A stretch of 64,000 bases of DNA from Afipia sp. (GCA_030652315.1 JAUSAX010000038.1:1-64000); one strand, 5' to 3'. Counted from the stretch's first letter, positions 52,680 to 61,943 are shown. The notes: generated from the sequence alone by a model not told the origin. Numbers and translations are program-made.

Positions 52680-53330
52680 CTAAACGGCTTTGGCGTACCG
52701 TGCCGGCGTGTGCGACAACACGATCCGCATCAGGTCGGCGGCGTTGCGCGCACCCAGCTTGTCCATGATACGCGCGCGATGAACCTCGATGGTGCGGGGG
52801 CTGATGCCGAGCCGCCGTCCCGCTTCCTTGTTCGACGCACCGTGCGTGACCTGCGCCAGCACATCCCGTTCGCGCCGTGTCAAAAGCGCAAGGCCCGGGA
52901 AATCGGCGAGACCATCGATCCGTCCCACCATTGATCCGCGATAGATCAGGACGGCCTCGCGCACCCGGTCGATCATGGCTCCCGCCGAAAACGGCTTCTC
53001 AAGAAAATCCACCGCGCCGAGCTTCATGGCTGCGACGGCCATCGCGATGTCCGACTGACCGGAGATGACGAACACCGGCGGCGCAAACCGCGTATCGGCC
53101 AGTTGCTTCAGCACCGCCAGGCCGGAACGGCCCGGGAGCTGAAGATCGAGGATCACGCAGGACGGCGTGGACGACTGCAGCGATTCAAAGAACGACTCGC
53201 CGTCCGCGAACGCCCTCGCCTCAAACCCGTCAATTCTCAGCAGCAGCAGAAGGGCGTCGCGCACAGAAGGGTCGTCATCCACAACAACGACCGGGGCATC
53301 CTGCATAACGAAAGGCAGCATCTGACCCAT
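52680..53330 (-). CDS. FixJ-type response regulator
   Basis: The protein is 216 aa with AAGGAG 6 bases before the ATG. The receiver domain is about 12-125: VVVVDDDPSVRDAL, phospho-acceptor Asp in CVILDLQLPGRSGL, and DFLEKPFSAGAMIDRV with the Lys. The LuxR-type helix-turn-helix is about 148-205: LTRRERDVLAQVTHGASNKE, GISPRTIEVHRARIM. In Rhizobiales, FixJ relays low oxygen to fixK and heme or oxidase genes. There is no fixL beside it, so it may be a paralogue with an unknown kinase. Confidence 0.93.
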   Translation of the reverse strand: MGQMLPFVMQDAPVVVVDDDPSVRDALLLLLRIDGFEARAFADGESFFESLQSSTPSCVILDLQLPGRSGLAVLKQLADTRFAPPVFVISGQSDIAMAVAAMKLGAVDFLEKPFSAGAMIDRVREAVLIYRGSMVGRIDGLADFPGLALLTRRERDVLAQVTHGASNKEAGRRLGISPRTIEVHRARIMDKLGARNAADLMRIVLSHTPARYAKAV

Positions 53331-53489
53331 GGCCCGCTCCTTGGTGCGTTACGTCTGTATTGCAACTTTTACGTGTATATGCTGATTCGGCTGATCCGCC
53401 AACATTTTTTGCCGCCAGACGAACCCGACCGGAGTCCGGATGCGTCTGATCTCGGACCGGGCTAAGGTCGCAACCGGGCGTTGGCCGCG

Positions 53490-53537
53490 GGCATGATCCC
53501 GAAAAGTGGGTACCGGTTTTCGGAGAGGATCATGCCC
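53490..53537. repeat. Dispersed palindrome, family F
   Basis: GGCATGATCCCGAAAAGTGG ... CGGAGAGGATCATGCC. It ends 22 bases upstream of the hybrid kinase ATG, and the track's false kinase N-terminus (MGTGFRRGSC) comes from it. Confidence 0.92.
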
Positions 53538-53559
53538 AAACGACAACAGGCGACTTTCG

Positions 53560-56500
53560 ATGCTGCATGACTGGGGCGTGATCGCAGCCGCGTTCGGCTA
53601 CATCGGCCTTCTGTTCGTTGTCGCGAGCTATGGCGAGCGGCTGACGCAGGTTCAGCGCGGCCGCCTCGGCACCATCATCTATCCGCTGTCGCTCGCGATC
53701 TACTGCACGTCCTGGACGTTCTTCGGCTCGGTCGGGCTTGCAACGCGGACCAGCGTCGAGTTTCTCGCGATCTATGTCGGCCCGATCCTGATGATCGCGT
53801 TCTGCACGCCGCTGTTGATGCGCGTCATTCAACTGGCGAAATCGCAGAACATCACCTCGATCGCCGACTTCATCGCCGCGCGCTACGGCAAGAGCCAGGC
53901 CGTCGCCGCAACCGCCGCCGCCATCGCCATCATCGGCTCGGTGCCCTACATCGCGCTTCAGCTAAAGGCCGTCGCGTCATCGCTGGAAACCATCCTCAAT
54001 CAGGATCAGGACGTCTCCGGCATTCCCTACATCGGCGACATCGCTTTCATCGTCACCATTACGCTCGCCGCGTTCGCGGTGCTGTTCGGCACGCGCCAGA
54101 CCGACGCCACCGAGCACCAGCACGGCCTGATGCTGGCGGTCGCGACAGAATCGCTGGTCAAGCTGGTGGCATTCATCGCCGCGGGCGTGTTCGTCACGTT
54201 TTTCATGTTCGGCCCGACCGAACTGATCGAACGCGCCATGAAGACGCCGGAGGCGGTGCGCGCCATCGAGGCCACGCCGTCGATCGGCAATTTCCTCGCC
54301 ATGACGCTGCTGTCGTTTCTGGCGATCATGCTGCTGCCGCGGCAGTTCCACGTCAGCGTCGTCGAGAACTCGACCGAGGCCGAGGTTCGCCGCGCACGCT
54401 GGCTGTTTCCGCTCTATCTGATCGCGATCAACCTGTTCGTGATCCCGATCGCCATCGCGGGTCTCGTCACCTTTCCGTTCGGCGCATCGGACAGCGACAT
54501 GTACGTGCTGGCGCTGCCGATCGAGGCCAAGGCGACGACGCTCAGCGTGATCGTATTTATCGGCGGCTTGTCGGCGGCCACCGCCATGGTGATCGTAGAG
54601 TGTGTGGCGCTCGCCATCATGGTGTCGAACGATATCATCGTGCCGCTGGTGCTGAAGCGGCGGCCCTCGTCGCAGCCCGGCGAGGTGAATTTCGGCGGCT
54701 TCCTGCTCAAGGTCCGGCGCGTCGCAATCTTCGTCATCATGGCGATGGCCTATTTGTATTATCACGCGCTGGGGAATGCGCAGCTTGCGGCCATCGGCCT
54801 GCTGTCATTCGCCGCCGTTGCCCAGCTTGCGCCGGCCTTTTTCGGCGGACTGTTCTGGCGGCGTGCGACCGCGCGCGGCGCCATGGGCGGCATGCTGATC
54901 GGCTTTGCGGTGTGGGCCTACACGCTGTTTCTGCCAAGTTTCGCCGAGGTCGATCCGCGCGGCGCGGTCTGGCTGAAGGAAGGGCTGTTCGGCATCGCCG
55001 CGCTTCGGCCCCGCGCGCTGCTCGGCACCGAAATGGCGCCACTGATCCACGGCGTGTTCTGGAGCCTTTCGCTCAACCTCTTGACCTACATCGTGCTGTC
55101 GCTGATGCGCCAGCCGACATCGATCGAACGGGTTCAGGCCGACCTGTTCGTGCCGAGCGAACTGGCGCCGATCGCTCCGAATTTCAGGCGCTGGCGCACG
55201 ACGGTGACGGTGCAGGATCTGCTCAGCACCGTCGCGCAATATCTCGGCCCCGAGCGCGCGCAGGTGTCGTTCGAAACCTTCGCCGCAACCCATCACATCA
55301 ATATCGATCGCGCGGCCCCTGCCGATTTCCGCCTGCTGCGCCACGCCGAACACCTGATCGCGTCGTCGATCGGCGCGGCCTCCTCGCGCCTCGTGCTGTC
55401 GCTGTTGCTGCGCAAGCGCGCGGTGTCCGCCAAGGCGGCGCTGAAACTACTCGACGACGCGCACACCGCGCTGCATTTCAACCGCGAGATGTTGCAGACC
55501 GCTCTCAACCACGTCCGGCAAGGCATCGCGGTGTTCAATCCGGAACTGCAGCTCATCACCTCCAACCAGCAGTTCGGCGAGATCCTCGACCTTCCGGCGC
55601 AGTACTCGCAGATCGGCATCCCGCTGGTCGAGATTCTCGAATTCATCGGCAGCAACGGACAGTCAGATTCGGACACAGATCCGGCCGCCCTGCAGCGGCG
55701 GCTTGCCGCCTACACCACCGAGGGCGAGCCCTATCTGGAGCGGCTGGCCGATCGCAACATGGTCGTCGAGGTTCGCGCCAACCGCATGCCGGGCGGCGCG
55801 CTGGTCATCACCTTTTCCGACATCACGCCGAGCTTCGAGGCGGCGGAAGCGCTGGAGCGCGCCAACGCGACGCTGGAAAAGCGCGTCCGCGAGCGCACCG
55901 AACAGCTGACCCGGCTCAACAGCGAGCTTGCGCTGGCCAAGAGCACCGCCGAAGAGGCCAACATCTCCAAGACCCGCTTCCTCGCAGCGGCCAGCCACGA
56001 CATCCTGCAGCCGCTCAACGCGGCGCGTCTCTATGTCACCAGCCTGGTGGAACGGCAGGACGGCGGCGAGGATGCCCGCCTCGTCGGCAACATCGACGAC
56101 TCGCTGGAAGCCATCGAAGAAATTCTCGGCGCGCTGCTCGACATCTCGCGGCTGGATTCCGGCGCGATGACACCGTCGATCTCCAGCTTCCGCATGAGCG
56201 ACCTGATGCGCTCGCTCGAAGTGGAATTCGCGCCGATCGCGAAAGCGCGAAAGCTGAAGCTGACCTTCGTGCCGTGTTCGCTGCCGGTGTCCTCGGATCG
56301 CGTGCTGCTGCGCCGGCTGCTGCAAAACCTGATTTCGAACGCCATCAAGTACACGCCGAAAGGCCGCGTCCTGGTCGGCTGCCGCCGCAAGGGAAAATCC
56401 CTCGAAATCGCCATCTACGATACCGGGGTCGGAATTCCGGTTCAGAAGCGCACGGAGATCTTCAAGGAATTCCACCGGCTCGATCAGGGCGCGCGAATCG

Positions 56501-57069
56501 CGCGCGGGCTCGGGCTCGGACTGTCGATCGTGGAGCGGCTCGCGCGCGTGCTGAACCACGGCATCGTGGTCGGGTCGAACCACAGTGGCGGCTCACACTT
56601 CACCGTGATGATGCCGATCGCCAAGACCGTGACGCATACCGGCGCACTGGCCGGCGCGAGCATTTCCTCGAAAGCGCCGATGAGCGGCACCCTCATCGTC
56701 TGCATCGAGAACGACCGCGCCATTCTCGACGGCATGAAGACGCTGCTGACCGGCTGGGACGCCAAGGTGATCGCCGCCGTCGACCCGGCGGCGGCCGCGG
56801 AAGCGATCGCGGCGACCGACGAGCGCATCACCGGCCTCCTGGTCGATTATCATCTGGATCGCGGCAACGGCATCGCCGCGATCCGCGACATCCGGCAGCG
56901 ATTTGGCGAGGGAATTCCCGCGATCCTGATCACCGCCGATCGCAGTCCGCACGTCCGTGACGCCGCGCGTGAGGACGGAATTGTGGTGCTCAACAAACCG
57001 CTCAAGCCGGCGGCGCTGCGCGCGCTGCTCGGACAATGGCGGGCGCAGCAGGCGGTGGCGGCGGAGTAG
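53560..57069 (+). CDS. Symporter-type hybrid sensor histidine kinase (CbrA/CrbS-like)
   Basis: The protein is 1169 aa from the ATG at 53560. About 500 residues of sodium:solute symporter fold come first (CTSWTFFGSVGLATRTSVEF, SIADFIAARYGKSQ), then a linker and a PAS-like domain (NHVRQGIAVFNPELQLITSN). A coiled coil, HisKA with ASHDILQPLNAARLYV, HATPase with NLISNAIKYTPKGRVLVG, and a receiver with LLVDYHLDRGNG follow. The layout matches CbrA/CrbS kinases, which link nutrient transport to transcription (acetate or amino-acid use). The likely partner is the NarL-type regulator at 57800. Confidence 0.95.
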   Translation: MLHDWGVIAAAFGYIGLLFVVASYGERLTQVQRGRLGTIIYPLSLAIYCTSWTFFGSVGLATRTSVEFLAIYVGPILMIAFCTPLLMRVIQLAKSQNITSIADFIAARYGKSQAVAATAAAIAIIGSVPYIALQLKAVASSLETILNQDQDVSGIPYIGDIAFIVTITLAAFAVLFGTRQTDATEHQHGLMLAVATESLVKLVAFIAAGVFVTFFMFGPTELIERAMKTPEAVRAIEATPSIGNFLAMTLLSFLAIMLLPRQFHVSVVENSTEAEVRRARWLFPLYLIAINLFVIPIAIAGLVTFPFGASDSDMYVLALPIEAKATTLSVIVFIGGLSAATAMVIVECVALAIMVSNDIIVPLVLKRRPSSQPGEVNFGGFLLKVRRVAIFVIMAMAYLYYHALGNAQLAAIGLLSFAAVAQLAPAFFGGLFWRRATARGAMGGMLIGFAVWAYTLFLPSFAEVDPRGAVWLKEGLFGIAALRPRALLGTEMAPLIHGVFWSLSLNLLTYIVLSLMRQPTSIERVQADLFVPSELAPIAPNFRRWRTTVTVQDLLSTVAQYLGPERAQVSFETFAATHHINIDRAAPADFRLLRHAEHLIASSIGAASSRLVLSLLLRKRAVSAKAALKLLDDAHTALHFNREMLQTALNHVRQGIAVFNPELQLITSNQQFGEILDLPAQYSQIGIPLVEILEFIGSNGQSDSDTDPAALQRRLAAYTTEGEPYLERLADRNMVVEVRANRMPGGALVITFSDITPSFEAAEALERANATLEKRVRERTEQLTRLNSELALAKSTAEEANISKTRFLAAASHDILQPLNAARLYVTSLVERQDGGEDARLVGNIDDSLEAIEEILGALLDISRLDSGAMTPSISSFRMSDLMRSLEVEFAPIAKARKLKLTFVPCSLPVSSDRVLLRRLLQNLISNAIKYTPKGRVLVGCRRKGKSLEIAIYDTGVGIPVQKRTEIFKEFHRLDQGARIARGLGLGLSIVERLARVLNHGIVVGSNHSGGSHFTVMMPIAKTVTHTGALAGASISSKAPMSGTLIVCIENDRAILDGMKTLLTGWDAKVIAAVDPAAAAEAIAATDERITGLLVDYHLDRGNGIAAIRDIRQRFGEGIPAILITADRSPHVRDAAREDGIVVLNKPLKPAALRALLGQWRAQQAVAAE

Positions 57070-57095
57070 AGTCCGTTGGTACGTTCCGGCGGCGC

Positions 57096-57743
57096 TCAGG
57101 CGTGCGCGCGGTCGCTCAGCGTCAGGCCGGTGGCGGCTTCGAGTTCCCTGATGGCCTGAGGTCCGTCGATCACCTTGATGGTGGTCATGCCCATGTCGCG
57201 CGCGGGCTTCAGATTGACGCCCAGATCGTCGAGATAGACGCAATTCTTCGGATCGACATTGAGTGCCTCAACCATCATCCGGTAGATTCGCGGATCGGGC
57301 TTGCGCATGCCTATTTTTGCCGATTCGATGACAAAATCGAACAGCGCCATCGTTTCCGCGACGTAGATCGAACGGCCGCCGGAACTGCCGATGGCGTTGG
57401 CGGGAAGATTGTTGGTGATGCAGCCGGTCTTGAAGTGCTGCTTCACACGCCGCAACGCCTCGACCATCTCCGGGCGCGGATCGCCGGCGAGCAGCGGCAA
57501 GACATCCCGCCCCCGCACCTCGGCTCCCAGTGCGAGCGATTCGGCGGCGAACAGTTTGTCGAAGGTTTCGATATCCACTTCGGCGCGTTCGAATTTCGCC
57601 CATGCATTCTGGAAATGGTTCGCGGCGTTGGTCCGCCGGATGATATCGACGGGAAGGCCGCGGTTGGCTTCAAACCGCGCAAAGGCCTCGAAAGGCGACG
57701 TGGTGAGCACTCCGCCGAAATCCCAAATCACCGCCTCAACCAT
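57096..57743 (-). CDS. HAD-family hydrolase (subfamily IA, epoxide-hydrolase-N-like)
   Basis: The protein is 215 aa. The first motif is AVIWDFGGVLTTSPFEAF, the nucleophile Asp in DFGGV without the second Asp of phosphatases. Motif II/III are GCITNNLPAN and KIGMRKPDPRIYRMM, and motif IV is CVYLDDLGVNLKPARDMG. This variant is common among HAD-IA members related to the N-terminus of soluble epoxide hydrolase. The substrate is unknown. It lies between the kinase and its putative response regulator, on the opposite strand to the kinase. Confidence 0.92.
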   Translation of the reverse strand: MVEAVIWDFGGVLTTSPFEAFARFEANRGLPVDIIRRTNAANHFQNAWAKFERAEVDIETFDKLFAAESLALGAEVRGRDVLPLLAGDPRPEMVEALRRVKQHFKTGCITNNLPANAIGSSGGRSIYVAETMALFDFVIESAKIGMRKPDPRIYRMMVEALNVDPKNCVYLDDLGVNLKPARDMGMTTIKVIDGPQAIRELEAATGLTLSDRAHA

Positions 57744-57799
57744 GATCGATTGCCTTCACTTCGCTGTATTGCGCATGGCTCATGCGGGCGCGACCGCCG

Positions 57800-58474
57800 C
57801 TACTTCGCCGTATCGGACTGTTTCCACTCTCCACCTGCGATCTTGGCGGCGGCGATCACCGCCTGCGTCCGGCTTTCGACGCCGAGCTTCTGCAGGATGG
57901 CGGAGACATGCGCCTTGATGGTGGCTTCGGAGACGCCGAGTTCGTAGGCGATCTGTTTGTTGAGCAAACCTTCGGACAGCATCATCAGCACCCGAACCTG
58001 CTGCGGTGTCAGTGTGACCAGGCGATCACGCAGTCTGGTCATGTCGGGATCGGCCGCCACGGAGAGATCGACGTCGGCCGGCACCCAGACATCGCCGTTC
58101 ATGACCTTGCCGATGGCCTCGCGCAGGGTCTCGACGCCGAACCGCTTCGGGATGAAACCCGACGCCCCGAAATCCATTGAGCGGCGGATCGTCCCGGCGT
58201 CGTCGCTGGCGGACACGATGACCACCGGAATCGCCGGAAACTGCGCGCGCAGGTAGATCAGCCCGGAAAAGCCGCTGATCCCTGGCATCGACAGATCAAG
58301 CAGGATCAGATCGACGTCGGATTCGCGATCGAGCAGCGCCGTCAGTTCCTCGAACGATCCCGCCTCATCGATCCGGGCCGTCGCGACGACGGTCGCGACC
58401 GCTTGTCGCAGAGCATCGCGGAAGAGTGGGTGATCGTCGGCGACGACGAGATGCATACTGGCAGCGCTGGTCAT
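57800..58474 (-). CDS. NarL/LuxR-type response regulator (CrbR-like)
   Basis: The protein is 224 aa from the ATG at 58474 (MTSAASMHLVVADDHPLF); the track's 44 upstream residues are not real. The receiver has LILLDLSMPGISGFSGLIYL, with the phospho-Asp, and ASGFIPKRFGVETLREAI. The C-terminal HTH is LTPQQVRVLMMLSEGLLNKQ, GVSEATIKAHVSAILQKLG. Regulators of this form pair with SLC5-type kinases such as CrbS. It is divergent from the MHS permease gene, a plausible target. Confidence 0.93.
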   Translation of the reverse strand: MTSAASMHLVVADDHPLFRDALRQAVATVVATARIDEAGSFEELTALLDRESDVDLILLDLSMPGISGFSGLIYLRAQFPAIPVVIVSASDDAGTIRRSMDFGASGFIPKRFGVETLREAIGKVMNGDVWVPADVDLSVAADPDMTRLRDRLVTLTPQQVRVLMMLSEGLLNKQIAYELGVSEATIKAHVSAILQKLGVESRTQAVIAAAKIAGGEWKQSDTAK

Positions 58475-58768
58475 TGATCCCGCTTGCAGAAGCTGAGTGA
58501 GCCTGACGGCCACATTGAATTCCCAGTGTTTACTGTCGTGTTTAGTCTTGCAAGTCATGGCCCGAAACCAAAAGCAGTCCGTGTGCTTAACGCGCCGATT
58601 GTGCACTGCAAGGTATCCCCGTTTCGCAGTTTATTCGGCCAAAAGTCTTATAGGGCGATGTTTCACGCCGATGTTACCTTGGCCGCGAACTTCTCGCGCT
58701 TATGAGCCGGCCAAAGAACGGCGCGCAGAGGCGATTTTATCAGCAACGTTTTTTGGGGAGAGCATCAA

Positions 58769-60436
58769 ATGGCCACCATCACTACAACCTCGCCGCGGGC
58801 GGGCGGCATGACGAAGGACGAACGTTTCGTCATCTTCGCATCGTCGCTCGGCACCGTCTTCGAATGGTACGATTTTTACCTCTACGGCTCGCTGGCCGCG
58901 ATCATCGGCGCGCAGTTCTTCAGCGCCTATCCGCCGGCCACCCGCGACATCTTCGCGTTGCTTGCATTCGCAGCGGGCTTCCTGGTTCGTCCGTTCGGCG
59001 CCATCGTGTTCGGCCGCATCGGCGACATCGTCGGCCGCAAATACACCTTCCTTGTTACCATTCTCATCATGGGCATCTCGACCTTCATCGTCGGCCTGCT
59101 CCCGAACGCAGCCACCATCGGCATCGCAGCTCCGATCATCCTGATCATCCTGCGCCTGCTGCAGGGTCTCGCGCTCGGCGGCGAATATGGCGGCGCAGCC
59201 ACCTACGTCGCGGAGCATTCGCCTCCCGGCAAGCGCGGCTACTACACGTCGTTCATTCAGACCACCGCGACGCTCGGCCTGTTCCTGTCGCTGCTGGTCA
59301 TTCTGTTCACCCGCACGATTCTCGGCGAGGCGGACTTCGCAGCCTGGGGCTGGCGCATTCCGTTCCTGCTCTCGGTCGTTCTGCTCGGCGTTTCTGTCGT
59401 GATCCGGCTGAAACTGAATGAATCGCCGGTCTTCCAGAAGATGAAGGACGAGGGCAAGGGCTCAAAAGCTCCGCTGACCGAATCCTTCGCGCGCTGGAGC
59501 AACGCCAAGATCGTGCTGATCGCATTGTTCGGCGGCGTGATGGGTCAGGGCGTGGTCTGGTACACGGGCCAGTTCTACGCGCTGTTCTTCCTGCAATCGA
59601 TCCTGAAGGTCGACGGCTACACCGCAAACCTTCTGATCGCGTGGTCGCTGCTGCTGGGTACCGGCTTCTTCATCGTGTTCGGCGCGCTGTCGGACAAGAT
59701 CGGCCGCAAGCCCATCATTCTCGCAGGCTGCCTGATCGCGGCGCTGACCTTCTTCCCGATCTTCCGCATGATCTCGACCAACGCCAACCCGGCGCTGGAA
59801 AAGGCCATCGAGACCGTGAAGGTTTCGGTTGTTGCGGATCCGAAGGGCTGCGGCGACTTGTTCAATCCGGTCGGCACCCGCGTGTTCTCGGCACCTTGCG
59901 ATCTTGCCCGCGACTTCCTCGCGAAGTCTTCGGTCAAGTATGACACCGTCGCCGGTCCCGCCGGCTCGCCGGTGAAGATCTCGATCAACGGCACTGAGGT
60001 GCCTTACACCAAGCCTGCGGACTCCAATGCCGGCGCGACCGCTGCCCTCCAGGCGGCCGGTTATCCAAAGCCCGGTGCCGCCAATACGACGATCGTGAAG
60101 ATGAACAGTCCGATCGACATCTTCCGTCCGCAGGTGGCTGCCATCATCGGTCTTCTGTTCGTTCTGGTGCTGTTCGTCACCATGGTGTACGGGCCGATCG
60201 CCGCGATGCTGGTCGAACTATTCCCGACCAAGATCCGGTACACGTCGATGTCGCTGCCCTATCATATCGGCAACGGCTGGTTCGGCGGTCTGTTGCCCGC
60301 GACATCGTTCGCGATCGTGGCATCGACCGGCGATATCTACTCAGGTCTCTGGTATCCGGTGATCTTCGCATTGATCACCGTGGTGGTCGGCTTCTTCTTC
60401 CTGCCGGAAACCAAGGACGTCGATATCTCCAAGTAA
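58769..60436 (+). CDS. MHS-family MFS permease with a large extra domain
   Basis: The 555-aa protein begins VIFASSLGTVFEWYDFYLYG, the MHS-family (ShiA/ProP-type) signature, with RIGDIVGRKYTFLVTILIMG and GGEYGGAATYVAEHSPPGKR. Between the helices near 330 and 455 there is a ~110-residue soluble insert (VVADPKGCGDLFNPVGTRVF, SSVKYDTVAGPAGSPVK) with two cysteines, not present in ordinary MHS permeases. It probably imports a small carboxylate or zwitterion with protons. GGGGAGAG precedes the ATG. Confidence 0.92.
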   Translation: MATITTTSPRAGGMTKDERFVIFASSLGTVFEWYDFYLYGSLAAIIGAQFFSAYPPATRDIFALLAFAAGFLVRPFGAIVFGRIGDIVGRKYTFLVTILIMGISTFIVGLLPNAATIGIAAPIILIILRLLQGLALGGEYGGAATYVAEHSPPGKRGYYTSFIQTTATLGLFLSLLVILFTRTILGEADFAAWGWRIPFLLSVVLLGVSVVIRLKLNESPVFQKMKDEGKGSKAPLTESFARWSNAKIVLIALFGGVMGQGVVWYTGQFYALFFLQSILKVDGYTANLLIAWSLLLGTGFFIVFGALSDKIGRKPIILAGCLIAALTFFPIFRMISTNANPALEKAIETVKVSVVADPKGCGDLFNPVGTRVFSAPCDLARDFLAKSSVKYDTVAGPAGSPVKISINGTEVPYTKPADSNAGATAALQAAGYPKPGAANTTIVKMNSPIDIFRPQVAAIIGLLFVLVLFVTMVYGPIAAMLVELFPTKIRYTSMSLPYHIGNGWFGGLLPATSFAIVASTGDIYSGLWYPVIFALITVVVGFFFLPETKDVDISK

Positions 60437-60442
60437 CGATTG

Positions 60443-60519
60443 AAGGTCAGGCGGCACGGTCCGCCTGACCTTCCATCCAAACACATCGGCCGCGGATCGC
60501 TCCGCGGCCGTTTTTTTTG
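60443..60519 (+). terminator. Two hairpins ending the MHS permease transcript
   Basis: First AAGGTCAGGCGG / CCGCCTGACCTT (12 bp, 60443-60472). Then CGGCCGCGGA-TCGC-TCCGCGGCCG followed by eight T (60487-60518), a strong intrinsic terminator. Confidence 0.95.
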
Positions 60520-60536
60520 TTACGAGTTGCGCTCGC

Positions 60537-61073
60537 TCAGATCTCGGACAAGCGCTTCTGGAGACGAACCGCCATCTCGATCAGGCGATCCCAGACGCGA
60601 TCGATCAGCGCCAGCAGCTTTTCGTGTTCGGGCGGCAGTTGCAGCTCGATCTTCCTGTCTGGCGACGCCTTGCTGTCCGGCGACGCCTGCGCGCTCTTTT
60701 TTGAATCTTCCTTGGCGAGCGGCGCGTCAGTCTTACCGGTGACGGTGTCGCGCTGGGCCAGTTGCTCCCGCAATTGCTTGTTATCGGTCTGAAGCCGGCC
60801 AATCTCGGTATCGAGCGCTGCACGCTCGTCCGGCACCAGCCGGCAGATCCAGCCGCTCTTGTTGGTGCAGATCGACACCACACCGTTGCGGGTATCGAGC
60901 CGCAGGAATCCGTCCGTGACCGGCGACAATGTGTAACGGCCATTTTCGGTATCCGGCGCAGTCTGGGCAGACGCCCCGTGACCCAGCATCAGCGTCGCCG
61001 CCAACGCTGCAAGACCGGTCCGGCGGATTGCCACCATAGAGAATGCCTCAACGATCATCCTGTCTGAACGCAT
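60537..61073 (-). CDS. Exported coiled-coil protein of unknown function
   Basis: The protein is 178 aa from the ATG at 61073, chosen because GGGAGGG lies 8 bases upstream; the track start at 61094 lacks this. A signal peptide ends GHGASAQT. GRYTLSPVTDGFLRLDTRNG and SICTNKSGWICRLV form a compact domain with two cysteines. A coiled coil (DTEIGRLQTDNKQLREQLAQ) and a polar linker follow. The final helix VWDRLIEMAVRLQKRL may be amphipathic. No named family is recognised, though the TRNGVVSIC pattern looks conserved. Confidence 0.8.
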   Translation of the reverse strand: MRSDRMIVEAFSMVAIRRTGLAALAATLMLGHGASAQTAPDTENGRYTLSPVTDGFLRLDTRNGVVSICTNKSGWICRLVPDERAALDTEIGRLQTDNKQLREQLAQRDTVTGKTDAPLAKEDSKKSAQASPDSKASPDRKIELQLPPEHEKLLALIDRVWDRLIEMAVRLQKRLSEI

Positions 61074-61111
61074 GGGCTCGGCCCTCCCGCGCAATCGCCC
61101 CCGTCTTCGTC

Positions 61112-61735
61112 TCAGACGGCAGAGGTGTAGGCTTTGCGACCGGATTTCAACGCGTCCGCAAGCAATTCGATCCGATCCTGTCCCCAGAAAACCTCGCCGT
61201 CGAGAACCCAGGCCGGCGAGCCGAACACACCGGCCTCAATCGCATCCTGACGGTTCTGGTCATAGATCGCGCCGACTTCGTCCGACGCTGCGTGCCCCAC
61301 GATGCTGGCGCCCGGCAGCCCTGCCTCGTCGGCCAGCCGCGCGACCGTGGCGGCGTCGGCCAGATCGAGCTGCTGCTCCCAGACACCGATGAAGGCGCGG
61401 CGCAGGAACGGTTCGGGATTCAATCCCGCCGCCATCGCAGCGATCACTGCGCCATCTGCAAGCCGCACATTGAACGGCCAGTGCTTCGGCTGAATATGGA
61501 AGTTGAGGCCGCGCTTCTCCCGCCAGCGCTGCATTTCCATGAAACGATAACGCTGCCGCGCCGGATGCCGCTTCGCCAGCGGCAGACCGCCGGTTTCGGA
61601 AAACAGATCGACGAGGACGACCGGCTTGTAGTTGATCTTCAACTGATGCGTGGCGGCCAGGTCCTGAAATAACGCATGGCCGATGTAAGCCCATGGCGAC
61701 TGGATGGAAAAATAGTAGTCAATCTGGCGCGCCAT
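61112..61735 (-). CDS. 2-hydroxychromene-2-carboxylate isomerase-like protein (DsbA/GST-kappa fold)
   Basis: The 207-aa protein has the N-terminal DYYFSIQSPWAYIGHALFQD, with the Ser of the GST-kappa active site, and the cis-Pro loop GVFGSPAWVLDGEVFWGQDR. Other family members isomerise hydroxychromene carboxylate with glutathione during naphthalene breakdown. In bacteria without that pathway the substrate is unknown. It is cytoplasmic and lies just upstream of the exported coiled-coil gene on the same strand. Confidence 0.92.
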   Translation of the reverse strand: MARQIDYYFSIQSPWAYIGHALFQDLAATHQLKINYKPVVLVDLFSETGGLPLAKRHPARQRYRFMEMQRWREKRGLNFHIQPKHWPFNVRLADGAVIAAMAAGLNPEPFLRRAFIGVWEQQLDLADAATVARLADEAGLPGASIVGHAASDEVGAIYDQNRQDAIEAGVFGSPAWVLDGEVFWGQDRIELLADALKSGRKAYTSAV

Positions 61736-61914
61736 CGGTCCTCCGGCTGCACGATTTCAGGAGGCTTCGGTCTTATCACAACCGAACCAAATCGCACCGA
61801 GAGGCGCGACATTGTGTGTCACGATTATCGCAGTGCGGCGAGTGCGCGCAGCGGTTGGATTTTTTCTTCAATTTCATAAATTATTTCAATGTGATACCTG
61901 TCAATCAGGCAATC

Positions 61915-61943
61915 TTGACTTGCCCGTATGCCGTCAGTATGGT
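61915..61943 (+). promoter_or_regulatory. Candidate promoter of the atp F0 operon
   Basis: TTGACT (61915-61920), 17-base spacer, TATGGT (61938-61943): a housekeeping-type match of 5/6 and 4/6. It is located 71 bases before atpI in an otherwise AT-richer patch. Confidence 0.55.

Noticed and set aside
54600-56960. 786-codon plus-strand ORF inside the hybrid kinase
   Set aside because: Out-of-frame shadow. The kinase frame has full domain motifs; this frame is Arg/Ala/Gly-rich without any.
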